A stretch of 64,000 bases of DNA from Phenylobacterium sp. (GTDB taxonomy: Bacteria > Pseudomonadota > Alphaproteobacteria > Caulobacterales > Caulobacteraceae): assembly GCA_020402745.1 (NCBI GenBank), contig JADBYZ010000013.1, positions 186,001 through 250,000 of the forward strand. Direction: 5' to 3'. This document shows positions 35,613 to 45,862 of the stretch, piece by piece; within the stretch, counting starts at the first letter, position 1, and the number at the start of each line of letters is the position of its first letter. The translations under genes were made by a program, and so were the position numbers. The notes under the pieces were generated by a model, which was not told the origin of the DNA, searched no databases, and worked only from the letters and a program-made list of their open reading frames with translations.

Positions 35613-36953
35613 ATGACCACCCCCGCCCCTAGCGTCGACCTGATGGACCGCATCCGGTCCCGCCGCGCGGTCGTCGGGATCATCGGCCTGGGCTATGTCG
35701 GGCTGCCGCTCGCCCTGGCCGCCGTGGAGGCCGGCTTCCCGGTCCTTGGCTTCGACATCAATGCCGGCCGGGTGGAGGCCATCCTGGCCGGCCGCCAGGT
35801 GATCAGCTACCTGCCGCCTGAGGCGGTGCGAACCGCCCTGGACACGGGACGCCTCGAGGCCACCACCGACTTCGCCCGTCTTTCTGAGGCCGACGCGGTC
35901 ATCCTGTGCGTGCCGACCCCGGTGACCCGCAACCGGGATCCGGACCTGTCCTTCGTCCGCGCCAGCGCCGCCTCGGCCGCCGCCGCCCTGCGGCCCGGCC
36001 AGCTGGTCGTCCTGGAATCCACGACCTGGCCTGGCACCACGGACGAAGTCGTGCGCCCCCTGCTCGAGGCCAGCGGCCTCAAGGTGGGCGGAGAGGTCTT
36101 CCTGGCCTTCTCGCCGGAGCGCGAGGACCCCGGCAACGCCCACTTCGGCACCCGCACCATCCCCAAGGTGGTGGGCGCCGACGACCCGGCCTCCCGCGAC
36201 TTGGCCGTCGCCCTGTACGAGGCCATGATCACCCGGGTGGTGCCGGTCTCCAGCGCCGCCGCCGCCGAGGCCGCCAAGCTGACCGAGAACATTTTCCGCT
36301 CGGTGAACATCGCCCTCGTGAACGAGCTGAAGCTGGTCTACGACGCCATGGGCATCGACGTCTGGGAGGTGATCGACGCCGCCGCCACCAAGCCCTTCGG
36401 CTACATGCCCTTCTATCCGGGCCCGGGCCTGGGCGGGCACTGCATTCCCGTCGATCCCTTCTACCTGACCTGGCGCGCCCGGGAGTTCGGCATGGAGACC
36501 CGCTTCATCGAGCTGGCCGGCCAGATCAACACCGCCATGCCCGGCCTGGTGGTCGACCGGCTGGCCCGCGCCCTCAGCGACCATTCGGCCCGGGCCCTGA
36601 ACGGCGCCCGGATCCTGCTGATCGGCGCCGCCTACAAGAAGAATGTCGACGACACCCGGGAGTCGCCCTCCCTGGTGCTGATCGAGGCCATCGAGGCCCG
36701 CGGCGCCACCTGCGACTTCCACGACCCCCTGATCGCGCAGATCCCGCCGACCCGGGAGCATCCGGGGCTGGCGGGCCGCCGCTCCGTCGATCTGACCGCA
36801 GAGGCCCTGGCCGCCTACGACGCCGTGCTCATCGCCACCGACCACGACGCCGTGGACTACGCCCTCCTCTCCCGCGCCGCCCGGCTGGTGGTCGACACCC
36901 GCAACGCCATGGCCCGCCGCGGCCTGCCCGGCGACCGCGTGGTCAAGGCCTGA
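35613..36953 (+). CDS. UDP-N-acetylglucosamine/UDP-glucose 6-dehydrogenase family protein (WbpA-like)
   Basis: 446 residues. NAD-binding GLGYVG is at 25-30; the catalytic cysteine is C277 in GLGGHCIPVDPFYLTW; AAYKKNVDDTRESPSL is the C-terminal domain hallmark. The GHCIPVDPFYL form is typical of the WbpA/WbpO branch acting on UDP-HexNAc rather than UDP-glucose. It oxidises C6 to a uronic acid for surface polysaccharide. ATG 35613 is chosen over the ATG at 35642, which would cut a probable leader only. No other sugar gene is adjacent. Confidence 0.88.
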   Translation: MTTPAPSVDLMDRIRSRRAVVGIIGLGYVGLPLALAAVEAGFPVLGFDINAGRVEAILAGRQVISYLPPEAVRTALDTGRLEATTDFARLSEADAVILCVPTPVTRNRDPDLSFVRASAASAAAALRPGQLVVLESTTWPGTTDEVVRPLLEASGLKVGGEVFLAFSPEREDPGNAHFGTRTIPKVVGADDPASRDLAVALYEAMITRVVPVSSAAAAEAAKLTENIFRSVNIALVNELKLVYDAMGIDVWEVIDAAATKPFGYMPFYPGPGLGGHCIPVDPFYLTWRAREFGMETRFIELAGQINTAMPGLVVDRLARALSDHSARALNGARILLIGAAYKKNVDDTRESPSLVLIEAIEARGATCDFHDPLIAQIPPTREHPGLAGRRSVDLTAEALAAYDAVLIATDHDAVDYALLSRAARLVVDTRNAMARRGLPGDRVVKA

Positions 36954-37012
36954 GCGACTTCCGAAGCGTCCTGCGCTGGACAGGGCCGCCCCTCGCCCCC
37001 TAGATGCGCGCC

Positions 37013-38425
37013 ATGGCCGGCAAGACCCTCTACGACAAGATCTGGGATGCACACCTCGTCGCCGAACAGGACGGCGAGGCCATCCTCTACATCGACCTGC
37101 ACCTCATCCATGAGGTGACGACGCCCCAGGCCTTCGCCGGCCTGCGCGCCAATGGGCGGAAGGTCCGGCGGCCGGACCGCACCCTGGCCGTCGCCGACCA
37201 CAACATCCCCACCGAGGGCCAGGGCCTGGGCGTGGCCGCCGTCGCCGACGAAGAGGCCCGCCTCCAGCTCGCCACCCTGGAGCGCAATGTCGCCGACAAC
37301 GGCATCGAGTTCTTCCCCATGGGCGATGTCCGCAATGGCATTGTCCATGTGGTCGGCCCTGAGCAGGGCCGCACCCAGCCGGGCATGACCATCGTCTGCG
37401 GCGACTCCCACACCTCCACCCACGGCGCCTTCGGAGCCCTGGCCCACGGCATCGGCACGTCCGAGGTGGAGCACGTCCTGGCCACCCAGACCCTTCGCCA
37501 GAAGAAGGCGAAGAACCTGCGGGTGGTGATCGAGGGAACTCCCGCCCCTGGCGTCGGCGCCAAGGACTTCGCCCTCGCCGTGATCGGCGAGATCGGTACA
37601 GCCGGCGGCACGGGCTATGTGATCGAGTACGCCGGCGACGCCGTCCGCGCCCTCTCGATGGAGGGCCGCATGACCCTCTGCAACCTGACCATCGAGGGCG
37701 GCGCCCGCGCCGGCCTGGTGGCGCCAGACGAGACCACCTTCGACTATCTCCGCGGTCGTCCCTCCGCCCCCAAGGGCGGCGCCTGGGACATTGCCCTCGC
37801 CAGCTGGAAGACCCTCTTCTCCGATCCCGACGCCGTCTTCGACCGTGAGGTGCGCATCGACGCCTCGACCATCGCCCCCCTCGTCACCTGGGGCACCAGC
37901 CCCGAGGACGTGGTCCCGGTGACCGGCGCGGCGCCCTCGCCGGACGCCTTCGCCAGCCCGGACAAGCGGGCTTCGGTGGCCCGCGCCCTCGAATACATGG
38001 GCCTGGAGGCCGGCCAGCCCATCGCCTCGGCCAAGGTCGATGTGGTCTTCATCGGTTCCTGCACCAACAGCCGGATCGAGGACCTGCGGGTCGCCGCCGA
38101 CATCGTCCGCGGACGCCAGGTGGCCCCCGGCGTCCGGGCCATGGTCGTTCCCGGCTCCGGCCTGGTGAAGGCCCAGGCCGAGGAAGAGGGCCTGGACGAG
38201 ATCTTCCGCGCCGCCGGCTTCGACTGGCGCGAGCCCGGCTGCTCCATGTGCCTGGGCATGAACCCCGACCGGCTGGCGCCGGGCGAGCGCTGCGCCTCCA
38301 CCTCGAACCGCAATTTCGAGGGCCGGCAGGGGCGGGGCGGGCGCACCCACCTGATGAGCCCGGCCATGGCCGCGGCCGCCGCCCTCGCCGGCCGGATCGC
38401 CGACGTCCGGGACTATCTGAGGTGA
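37013..38425 (+). CDS. leuC: 3-isopropylmalate dehydratase large subunit LeuC
   Basis: 470 residues. The [4Fe-4S] cluster cysteines are in [13 protein letters not shown] and [38 protein letters not shown] is the aconitase-family active site. It isomerises 2- to 3-isopropylmalate in leucine synthesis, together with LeuD. An ATG at 37004 is in frame too, but homologues begin at (M)[13 protein letters not shown], so 37013 is used. Its stop overlaps the GTG of the VOC gene (GTGA), placing that gene in the leu operon. Confidence 0.96.
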   Translation: MAGKTLYDKIWDAHLVAEQDGEAILYIDLHLIHEVTTPQAFAGLRANGRKVRRPDRTLAVADHNIPTEGQGLGVAAVADEEARLQLATLERNVADNGIEFFPMGDVRNGIVHVVGPEQGRTQPGMTIVCGDSHTSTHGAFGALAHGIGTSEVEHVLATQTLRQKKAKNLRVVIEGTPAPGVGAKDFALAVIGEIGTAGGTGYVIEYAGDAVRALSMEGRMTLCNLTIEGGARAGLVAPDETTFDYLRGRPSAPKGGAWDIALASWKTLFSDPDAVFDREVRIDASTIAPLVTWGTSPEDVVPVTGAAPSPDAFASPDKRASVARALEYMGLEAGQPIASAKVDVVFIGSCTNSRIEDLRVAADIVRGRQVAPGVRAMVVPGSGLVKAQAEEEGLDEIFRAAGFDWREPGCSMCLGMNPDRLAPGERCASTSNRNFEGRQGRGGRTHLMSPAMAAAAALAGRIADVRDYLR

Positions 38426-39216
38426 TCCTGGGCCTCGACCATGTGGTCGTCCCGGTCGACGACGTCGAGGACGCCGCCGCCCGCTACGGCGTCTTCCTCG
38501 GCCGGGAGCCGGCCTGGGAGGGCCAGCTCGAGGGCGCTGCGGCCAGCGTCTTTGCCCTGACCAACATGGCCCTGTGCCTGCGCGCCCGCCGCGAGGGCGA
38601 CCCCGGCGAGCTGATTGTCCTGAAGGTCGGCGACCTCGACGCCGCCGTGCGTCTGGCCGGACGCCGGGGCCTGCCCGCCCTGGGCGAGGAGACCACCTTC
38701 GGCGACCGCCGCCTGGTCCGCCTGGACCCGGCTGCGGCGGGCGGTCTCAACCTGGCCCTCCTGTCCGGAGAGGGCCCCGGCCTGTCGGCGCCGGCGGTGT
38801 CGGAAGCCTCGGCCGTCAGCGCCCTGGACCACGTGGTCATCGCCGCCCGCTCGGGAGACCGGGCCCTGGCGCTCTGGGGCGCGCGCCTGGGCCTCGACCT
38901 TCGGCTGGACCGGTCCAATCCCGCCTGGGGCGCCCGGCAGATGTTCTTTGCCTGCGGGGGCCTGGTCATGGAGGTCGTCCTGCGGCTGGGCGAGGCCGAG
39001 ACCACGGACCGGCCCGATGACTTCAACGGCCTCGCCTGGCGCGCCGCCGACGCCGACGCCGTCCAGGGCCGGCTTTCCGGTCTCGGCTTCAACGTCTCGG
39101 AGGTCCGTAACGGCCGCAAGCCCGGGACCCGCATCTTCACCCTCCGCGATGGCGTGGCCTTTACCCCCACCGTGGTGCTGCAGCAGAATGCCGGAACGGC
39201 CGGAGCCGAACCATGA
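38422..39216 (+). CDS. VOC (glyoxalase/dioxygenase-fold) family protein inside the leu operon
   Basis: 264 residues in two repeats of the VOC fold. The first begins [21 protein letters not shown], the second [21 protein letters not shown]; the second half includes [14 protein letters not shown] and [15 protein letters not shown]. Start is GTG overlapping the leuC stop, and the stop overlaps the leuD start (ATGA), so translation is coupled on both sides. VOC proteins are metal-binding isomerases, dioxygenases or ligand binders; a role linked to leucine synthesis is inference from position. Metal ligands (H in LDHVV, E in MEVVL) look present in the second repeat. Confidence 0.8.
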   Translation: MILGLDHVVVPVDDVEDAAARYGVFLGREPAWEGQLEGAAASVFALTNMALCLRARREGDPGELIVLKVGDLDAAVRLAGRRGLPALGEETTFGDRRLVRLDPAAAGGLNLALLSGEGPGLSAPAVSEASAVSALDHVVIAARSGDRALALWGARLGLDLRLDRSNPAWGARQMFFACGGLVMEVVLRLGEAETTDRPDDFNGLAWRAADADAVQGRLSGLGFNVSEVRNGRKPGTRIFTLRDGVAFTPTVVLQQNAGTAGAEP

Positions 39217-39827
39217 AGCCCTTCACCCGCCTCGACGCCCGGGCCGCGCCCCTGCCCCTGGCCAACATCGACACCGACCAGATCATCCCCAAGCAGTTCC
39301 TCAAGACCGTGGAACGCGAGGGCCTGTCGCGGGGCCTCTTCTACGACCTTCGCTTCGATGACGCCGGCAAGCCGCGCCCGGACTTCGTGCTGAACCGGCC
39401 GGAATACGCCGGGGCCGGCGTCCTGGTGACCGGCGACAATTTCGGCTGCGGCTCCAGCCGCGAGCACGCTCCCTGGGCCCTGATGGACTTCGGCGTGACC
39501 TGCGTCATCGCCTCGTCCTTCGCCGACATCTTCTACAACAACTGCTTCCAGAACGGCCTGCTGCCGGTGGTGCTGAAGCCCGACGAGGTCCAGGACCTGA
39601 TGGGCGAGTGCCAGGGTGGCAACCACATGGTCAGCGTCGATCTCGCCGCCCAGACCGTCACCTCGCCCTCGGGCAAGGTCTTCACCTTCGAGATCGACGC
39701 CTCCCGCAAGGCCAAGATGCTGAACGGCCTGGACGCCATCGGCGAGACCCTGACCGCCGCCCCCGACATCGACGCCTGGGAGGCCCGCCGCACCCTGACC
39801 CATCCCTGGCTTGAACCGACCCGCTAG
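39213..39827 (+). CDS. leuD: 3-isopropylmalate dehydratase small subunit LeuD
   Basis: 204 residues, single swivelling domain. [16 protein letters not shown] and [15 protein letters not shown] are the family motifs, the latter contacting substrate in the complex with LeuC. Also typical is [24 protein letters not shown] overlaps the stop of the VOC gene by four bases; leuB follows 24 bases later. Confidence 0.96.
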   Translation: MKPFTRLDARAAPLPLANIDTDQIIPKQFLKTVEREGLSRGLFYDLRFDDAGKPRPDFVLNRPEYAGAGVLVTGDNFGCGSSREHAPWALMDFGVTCVIASSFADIFYNNCFQNGLLPVVLKPDEVQDLMGECQGGNHMVSVDLAAQTVTSPSGKVFTFEIDASRKAKMLNGLDAIGETLTAAPDIDAWEARRTLTHPWLEPTR

Positions 39828-39851
39828 AGCGCCAACCGCCGGAGCCGTACC

Positions 39852-40904
39852 ATGACCGACCTCCTCCTCCTGCCCGGCGACGGCATCGGCCCGGAAGTCA
39901 CAGCCCAGGCCCGCCGGGTGGCCGAGACCGTGGCCCCGGACCTGAAGATCGAGGAGCGGCTCTTCGGCGGCTGCAGCCTCGCCGCCTACGGGACGCCCCT
40001 CACCGATGAGACCCTCGCCGCCGCCAAGGGCGCCCGCGCCGTGCTGATGGGCGCCGTCGACGGGACCCAGTGGGCGGGCGCCCCCCGCGACAAGCGGCCC
40101 GAAGCCGGGCTCCTGAACCTTCGGGCCGGCATGGAGGTCTACGCCAACCTCCGCCCCGCCCTGTGCTTCCCCGCCCTGGCCGACGCCTCCACCCTCAAGC
40201 GCCATCTGGTGGAGGGGCTGGACCTTATGATCGTCCGTGAACTGACGGGTGGCATCTATTTTGGCTCGCCCCGGTTCATCGAGGACCTGCCCGGCGGCGG
40301 CAGGCGCGCCGTCGACACCCAGGTCTACACCACCGCCGAGATCGAGCGGGTGGCGCGGGTGGCCTTCCAGCTGGCCCGGGGCCGACGCAACCTGGTGCAC
40401 TCGGCCGAGAAGTCCAACGTCATGGATTCCGGCCTGCTCTGGCGCCAGGTGGTCACCGACCTCCACGCCCGGGAGTTCCCGGACGTCCGGCTGGAGCACA
40501 TCCTGGCCGACAACGCCGCCATGCAGATCGTCCGCGATCCGCGCCAGTTCGATGTCCTGGTCACCGACAACCTGTTCGGCGACATCCTGTCCGACGCCGC
40601 CGCCATGCTGACGGGCTCTTTGGGCATGCTGCCCTCGGCGGCCCTGGGCGACGCGGGCCGGCCCGGCCTCTACGAACCCATCCACGGCTCGGCGCCGGAC
40701 ATCGCCGGCCAGGGCCTCGCCAACCCCCTGGCGTCCATCCTGTCGCTGGAAATGGCCTTCCGCTGGTCGCTCGACCGTCCTGAGACGGCGGACCGCATCC
40801 TGGCCGCCGTGGTCCGCGCCCTCGACGCTGGGGCCCGCACCCGGGACCTGGGCGGAAGCCTGACCACCGTGCAGATGGGCGATGCGGTGCTCGCCGCCCT
40901 CTGA
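39852..40904 (+). CDS. leuB: 3-isopropylmalate dehydrogenase LeuB
   Basis: 350 residues. LPGDGIGPEVTAQARR starts the NAD-dependent beta-decarboxylating dehydrogenase fold; the signature NLFGDILSDAAAMLTGSLGM and YEPIHGSAPDIAGQG are intact. It oxidises and decarboxylates 3-isopropylmalate to 2-oxoisocaproate. It completes the leuC-VOC-leuD-leuB operon; leuA is not in the window. It converges with the next gene, four bases away. Confidence 0.96.
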   Translation: MTDLLLLPGDGIGPEVTAQARRVAETVAPDLKIEERLFGGCSLAAYGTPLTDETLAAAKGARAVLMGAVDGTQWAGAPRDKRPEAGLLNLRAGMEVYANLRPALCFPALADASTLKRHLVEGLDLMIVRELTGGIYFGSPRFIEDLPGGGRRAVDTQVYTTAEIERVARVAFQLARGRRNLVHSAEKSNVMDSGLLWRQVVTDLHAREFPDVRLEHILADNAAMQIVRDPRQFDVLVTDNLFGDILSDAAAMLTGSLGMLPSAALGDAGRPGLYEPIHGSAPDIAGQGLANPLASILSLEMAFRWSLDRPETADRILAAVVRALDAGARTRDLGGSLTTVQMGDAVLAAL

Positions 40905-40908
40905 GGCC

Positions 40909-41562
40909 TCAGGTCCGGCGGTACTCGATCCTGGAGCCGTCCACCAGGCGGCCGTTCAGGCCCGTCCAGACCCCGTTTCGGTCGTACCAGTTGTCGATCT
41001 CCGCCTCGCCGCGAAGGGACCAGACCTGGACCTCCAGGGACCGGCCGTCGGCCAGGGTCACGGGCCGCAGGCCCTTGGGCGAGGCCGTGATGCGGGCCAG
41101 GTTGCCCTCCTGTGGGTTGAACAGGCGACCCGTGAGAACCTTCGAATTCCAGTGGGTGAGGGGGGCCGTCCCCGGCGGGGCCAGGACCTCCCGACGGCCG
41201 GTGCGGATCAGCACCCCGTCGGCGGTGCGCCGGGCCGAAACCTTGCGGTCGCCGGCGGTGGCGTCCGTCACGGTCTCCAGGCTCTCGAACCGCCCATCCT
41301 CCCAGATCTCGCGGGCGGTGTGCCGGTAGTTGTAGACGGTGACCGAGCCGAGCTTCACAGCGATCTCCACCTCGGTCGAGATCGTGGGAGAGGCCGCGTC
41401 GCCGGAGAAAGTCATGCGATGCTCGCCGATTCGCACCCCGTTCCTCAGGGCCGTAAAGACCAACCTCCGGTTGGCCGGCGGCGCGGCGAGGAGGGGAGTG
41501 GGGACCGCCAGCAGGGCGCCTGCCGTCAGGAGGGCGCGTCGGGTCGGGTCAGTCAAGGTCAT
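40909..41562 (-). CDS. Secreted protein of unknown function (DUF6134-like)
   Basis: 217 residues. The N terminus TDPTRRALLTAGALLAVPTPLLAA has an RR pair and a moderately hydrophobic core, fitting a Tat or Sec signal peptide. The mature part is beta-rich: LVFTALRNGVRIGEHRM, VEIAVKLGSVTVYNYRH, IDNWYDRNGVWTG. It resembles a family of periplasmic alphaproteobacterial proteins that I know as DUF6134; the family name is from memory. Role unknown. It is divergent from asd. Confidence 0.7.
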   Translation of the reverse strand: MTLTDPTRRALLTAGALLAVPTPLLAAPPANRRLVFTALRNGVRIGEHRMTFSGDAASPTISTEVEIAVKLGSVTVYNYRHTAREIWEDGRFESLETVTDATAGDRKVSARRTADGVLIRTGRREVLAPPGTAPLTHWNSKVLTGRLFNPQEGNLARITASPKGLRPVTLADGRSLEVQVWSLRGEAEIDNWYDRNGVWTGLNGRLVDGSRIEYRRT

Positions 41563-41725
41563 GCTCAGGCCTCTCGAGAGCCAAGGTTCGGAACGCCCAC
41601 GGGTTGTCTAGCCTGCCGGAGATGGGTTTCCAGTGAAATTTCCGCAATGCAGCAAAGAGGCTCACCTTGCGCCCCGGACGCGCCGGGCGTAGGGGGACCG
41701 TCCGTTCTGTAAAGGAGAGACACAG

Positions 41726-42748
<1,023 letters not shown>

Positions 42749-42751
42749 CGG

Positions 42752-43663
42752 GTGGCCGGGGGGGCCGCACCGTCCGATGAAGCCGCCTCCCGCGCCGCCC
42801 TGGGCGCGGGGGTTCTCTGCGACCTGATCTGGGGTTTTGCGCCTCTCTTCTTTCAGGCCATGGGCCGTCTCGGCGCGGACTCCTGGGAGATTCTCGCCCA
42901 CCGGGCGGTCTGGGGAACCCTGGCCGCCTGGGTCTTCGTGGTCCTGGCCCGCCAAGGCGCCCAGGTGGCGGCGGTCCTGCGGTCTCCCCGGAGGCTGGGC
43001 ATGCTCGCCCTGTCCGCCCTCCTGATCGGAGCCAACTGGGCCCTCTATGTCTGGGGCGTCAACGCCGGCCGGGTGCTGGAGAGTAGCCTCGGCTACTATC
43101 TGACGCCTCTTCTGAACATGGCGGCGGGCGCCCTGATCTTCCGCGAGCGGTTCGACGCCCTGGGGCTCGGCGCCATCGTCCTGGCCGGCGTCGGAGTGGC
43201 CCTCCAGGGTCTGGCCCTGGGGCATTTTCCCTGGATGGCGGTGGTCCTGGCCCTGACCTTCGGCGCCTATGGGATCGTCCGCAAGCAGGTGCAGGCCGAC
43301 GCCCAGACCGGTCTCTTCGTCGAGTGCCTCTTCCTGGCGATCCCCGGCGCCCTCTGGATGGCGCACCTGACCCTGACCGGGCAGGGGCATATGGACGATT
43401 CTCCTGCGGCCGCCGCCTGGCTGCTGGCGGCGGGGCCGATCACCGCCATACCCCTGGTCCTGTTCGCCTGGGCCGCCCGGCGCATGCCCCTGTCGGCCAT
43501 GGGCTTCCTGCAGTTCATCGGCCCGACCATCGGCTTCAGCATCGGCCTGGCCCAGGGCGAGCCCTTCACCGCCCTCAGGGGCGTGTCCTTCGCCTTCATC
43601 TGGGCGGGGGCGGCGACCTACATGTTTGGCCTCTGGCGGCGGACCCGGAACCTCTCCGCCTGA
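42752..43663 (+). CDS. rarD: RarD-type EamA family permease
   Basis: 303 residues with about ten membrane helices. RarD hallmarks are GVLCDLIWGFAPLFFQAM near the start, WEILAHRAVWG, LLIGANWALYVWGVNAGRVLESSLGYYLTPL and MGFLQFIGPTIGFSIGL. RarD proteins are drug/metabolite-superfamily exporters; the substrate is unknown. GTG start four bases after asd stop suggests co-transcription. Confidence 0.93.
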   Translation: MAGGAAPSDEAASRAALGAGVLCDLIWGFAPLFFQAMGRLGADSWEILAHRAVWGTLAAWVFVVLARQGAQVAAVLRSPRRLGMLALSALLIGANWALYVWGVNAGRVLESSLGYYLTPLLNMAAGALIFRERFDALGLGAIVLAGVGVALQGLALGHFPWMAVVLALTFGAYGIVRKQVQADAQTGLFVECLFLAIPGALWMAHLTLTGQGHMDDSPAAAAWLLAAGPITAIPLVLFAWAARRMPLSAMGFLQFIGPTIGFSIGLAQGEPFTALRGVSFAFIWAGAATYMFGLWRRTRNLSA

Positions 43664-43761
43664 CGGGCGCTTGCGTATTCCGCGCCTGCGGCTATCGGTG
43701 TCCGGAACGACCGTTGGCCCGAAGGGCGGCGGCGCGGATACGGCAGTTCCGGAGGAAACCC

Positions 43762-45000
43762 ATGGCTCGCACGAAGTTCGGCGCATTCCTGGCGCCCCAT
43801 CATCCGATCGGCGAGCATCCCAGGCTCCAGTTCCGGAACGACATCAAGTTCGCCGTGCGCCTTGACGAGCTGGGCTTCGACGAGTTCTGGGTCGGTGAGC
43901 ACCATTCCACCGGCTGGGAGATGATCGCCTCGCCCGAGCTCTTCCTCGCCGCCGTCGGCGAGCATACCGGCCGGATCCGGCTGGGGACGGGGGTGATCTC
44001 CCTGCCCTACCACCACCCCTTCAACGTCGCCCAGCGCATGGTGCAGCTGGACTACATGACCGGCGGGCGCGCCATCCTCGGCACGGGCCCCGGCGCCCTG
44101 CCTTCTGACGCCCACACCCTGGGCATAGATCCCATGACCCAGCGCGACCGGCAGGACGAGGCCATCGGCGTGATCAAGCGCCTGCTGGCCGGTGAGCGGG
44201 TCACTCACGAGAGCGAGTGGTTCACCCTGCGCGACGCCCGCCTGCAGCTTCTGCCCCTGCAGGAGGAGATGGAGATGGTGGCCGCCTCCTCCGTCAGCCC
44301 GTCCGGCATGACCCTGGCCGGCAAGCACGGCATGGGCGTCCTGTCCATCGGCTCCAACTCCGAGGCGGGCCTGGCCGCCCTGCCCACCCAGTGGGGCTTC
44401 GCCGAGCAGGCCGCCGCCAAGTCGGGCAAGGCGATCGACCGGAAGAACTGGCGGGTGCTGATGTCCTGGCACATCGCCGAGACCCGCGAGGAGGCCCGGG
44501 CCCAGGCGGCCAAGGGCCTGATGCACTGGCACAACGAGTACCAGGTCGGCACCCTGATGCGCCCCGGCGCCGGCCCGTTTATCTCGCCGGAACAAGCCCT
44601 TGAACAGACTGTGGACGTGGAGGGCGCCGCCGCCGTCATCGGCACGCCGGACGACCTGGTGGCCGCCATCCGCAAGCTGCAGGCGAGTTCCGGCGGCTTC
44701 GGCGTGGTGCTCGGCTTTGTCCACGACTGGGCCAATCGCGAGAACACCCTGCGCAGCTGGGACCTCGTCGGCCGCTACGTCATCCCGGAGATCAACGGCC
44801 TCCTGGAGGGCTATCGCGACTCCCGCGCCTATGTGATCGAGAACCGCGAATGGTTCGAACGGGCCGGGCAGGCGGTGATGAGCAAGATCATGTCGCACGA
44901 GGGCGCCGCGGCGGCCCTGAAGGCGGGGCTGGAGGCGGGGGTGGCCATGCGCTCGCCCAACGCCCCCGACCTGAACAAGGCGGCCAAGGACCTCAAGTAG
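43762..45000 (+). CDS. LLM class flavin-dependent oxidoreductase
   Basis: 412 residues with the luciferase-like TIM barrel: ARTKFGAFLAPHHPIGEHP, FDEFWVGEHHSTGWE, RIRLGTGVISLPYHHPFNVAQRM and RAILGTGPGALPSDAH. It belongs to the alkanal/limonene-monooxygenase-like branch that uses reduced FMN to oxidise organic substrates. The C-terminal IENREWFERAGQAVMSKI extension is of the longer subtype. ATG 43762 has GGAGG seven bases ahead; earlier in-frame sequence is antisense to other genes. Substrate unknown. Confidence 0.9.
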   Translation: MARTKFGAFLAPHHPIGEHPRLQFRNDIKFAVRLDELGFDEFWVGEHHSTGWEMIASPELFLAAVGEHTGRIRLGTGVISLPYHHPFNVAQRMVQLDYMTGGRAILGTGPGALPSDAHTLGIDPMTQRDRQDEAIGVIKRLLAGERVTHESEWFTLRDARLQLLPLQEEMEMVAASSVSPSGMTLAGKHGMGVLSIGSNSEAGLAALPTQWGFAEQAAAKSGKAIDRKNWRVLMSWHIAETREEARAQAAKGLMHWHNEYQVGTLMRPGAGPFISPEQALEQTVDVEGAAAVIGTPDDLVAAIRKLQASSGGFGVVLGFVHDWANRENTLRSWDLVGRYVIPEINGLLEGYRDSRAYVIENREWFERAGQAVMSKIMSHEGAAAALKAGLEAGVAMRSPNAPDLNKAAKDLK

Positions 45001-45006
45001 GTCCGC

Positions 45007-45840
45007 TCAGGGTCTGCGCAGGGTCACCACAGGGTCGCCATCGCGTGGGGGGGACCGGTGGGGGCCGGCGTCCGTTCCGGGCGCGTCGAGCAGGTCTTCG
45101 GCGCCCTGGGCCAGCCGCGCGGCGAGGTTCCGTACCGAAGACTCAAGAACCTCGGGAGGGCTTCCCCCGAGGATGAGGCCGGCGCCGAACAGGGCGGCCA
45201 GGAGGTCGCCTGTGCCTCGCGGCGCCCGGGGAAGGCGCCGGTGGCTGGCGAGCCAGGCCTCCGCCCCGTCGGCCCACAGAACCCCGACATCGGCCCCGTC
45301 GGGGACGGAGGAGACGAGGACCGGCCCGCCCAGGCTCCAGGCGGCGGCGAGGGCCGAGGCGGGGTCCGTAACCGGCGTTCCGGAAAGCCGCTCCAGCTCC
45401 CAGGCGTTGGGCGCGAGCAGACCGGCGCGAGGGACGAGGTCACGGGGGAGGGCCCCGGCCACGGCTTCGGGGACATAAAGGCCGCGGCCCTCGTCGCCCA
45501 GGATGGGATCCACCAGGACCAATGCGCGGGGATTGCGGGCTGCAATGGCGCCCAGCAGGCCGGCGGCGGCCTCCACCTGCCCCGCCGAGGCGAAATAGCC
45601 GGTGAGGACCAGGTCCACCCGGTCCGCGAGGCCCGACGCCAGGAAGCCCTCGACCTGGCCGGCGAAGAGGGCGTCCGGGACCGGGCCGCCGCCCGGCGCC
45701 CCTAGGCCCGGATGACGACCGAACAGGACGGTGGGCAGGAGGGCGGTGCGGAAGCCCAGGCGGGCGAGTTCCGCCGCCTGCAGCCCACCGCCGACCCCGG
45801 AGCCGGCGACATGGCTGGAGAGGATGAGGGCGACGGGCAT
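45007..45840 (-). CDS. pdxY: Pyridoxal kinase PdxY-like (PfkB/ribokinase superfamily)
   Basis: 277 residues. VALILSSHVAGSGVGGG is the substrate-binding N terminus, LVLVDPILGDEGRGLYVPE and GLLAPNAWELERLSG are typical of PdxK/PdxY, and RAPRGTGDLLAALFGAGLI holds the anion hole and catalytic aspartate. It phosphorylates pyridoxal to pyridoxal 5'-phosphate. It follows ahcY by 22 bases on the same strand, and converges with the LLM gene. Confidence 0.85.
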   Translation of the reverse strand: MPVALILSSHVAGSGVGGGLQAAELARLGFRTALLPTVLFGRHPGLGAPGGGPVPDALFAGQVEGFLASGLADRVDLVLTGYFASAGQVEAAAGLLGAIAARNPRALVLVDPILGDEGRGLYVPEAVAGALPRDLVPRAGLLAPNAWELERLSGTPVTDPASALAAAWSLGGPVLVSSVPDGADVGVLWADGAEAWLASHRRLPRAPRGTGDLLAALFGAGLILGGSPPEVLESSVRNLAARLAQGAEDLLDAPGTDAGPHRSPPRDGDPVVTLRRP

Positions 45841-45862
45841 GGCGAGCCCCCGCCCCCGGGCC

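Noticed and set aside
38484-40685. 733-codon minus-strand open frame
   Set aside because: Antisense of the VOC gene, leuD and leuB, whose own motifs are complete.
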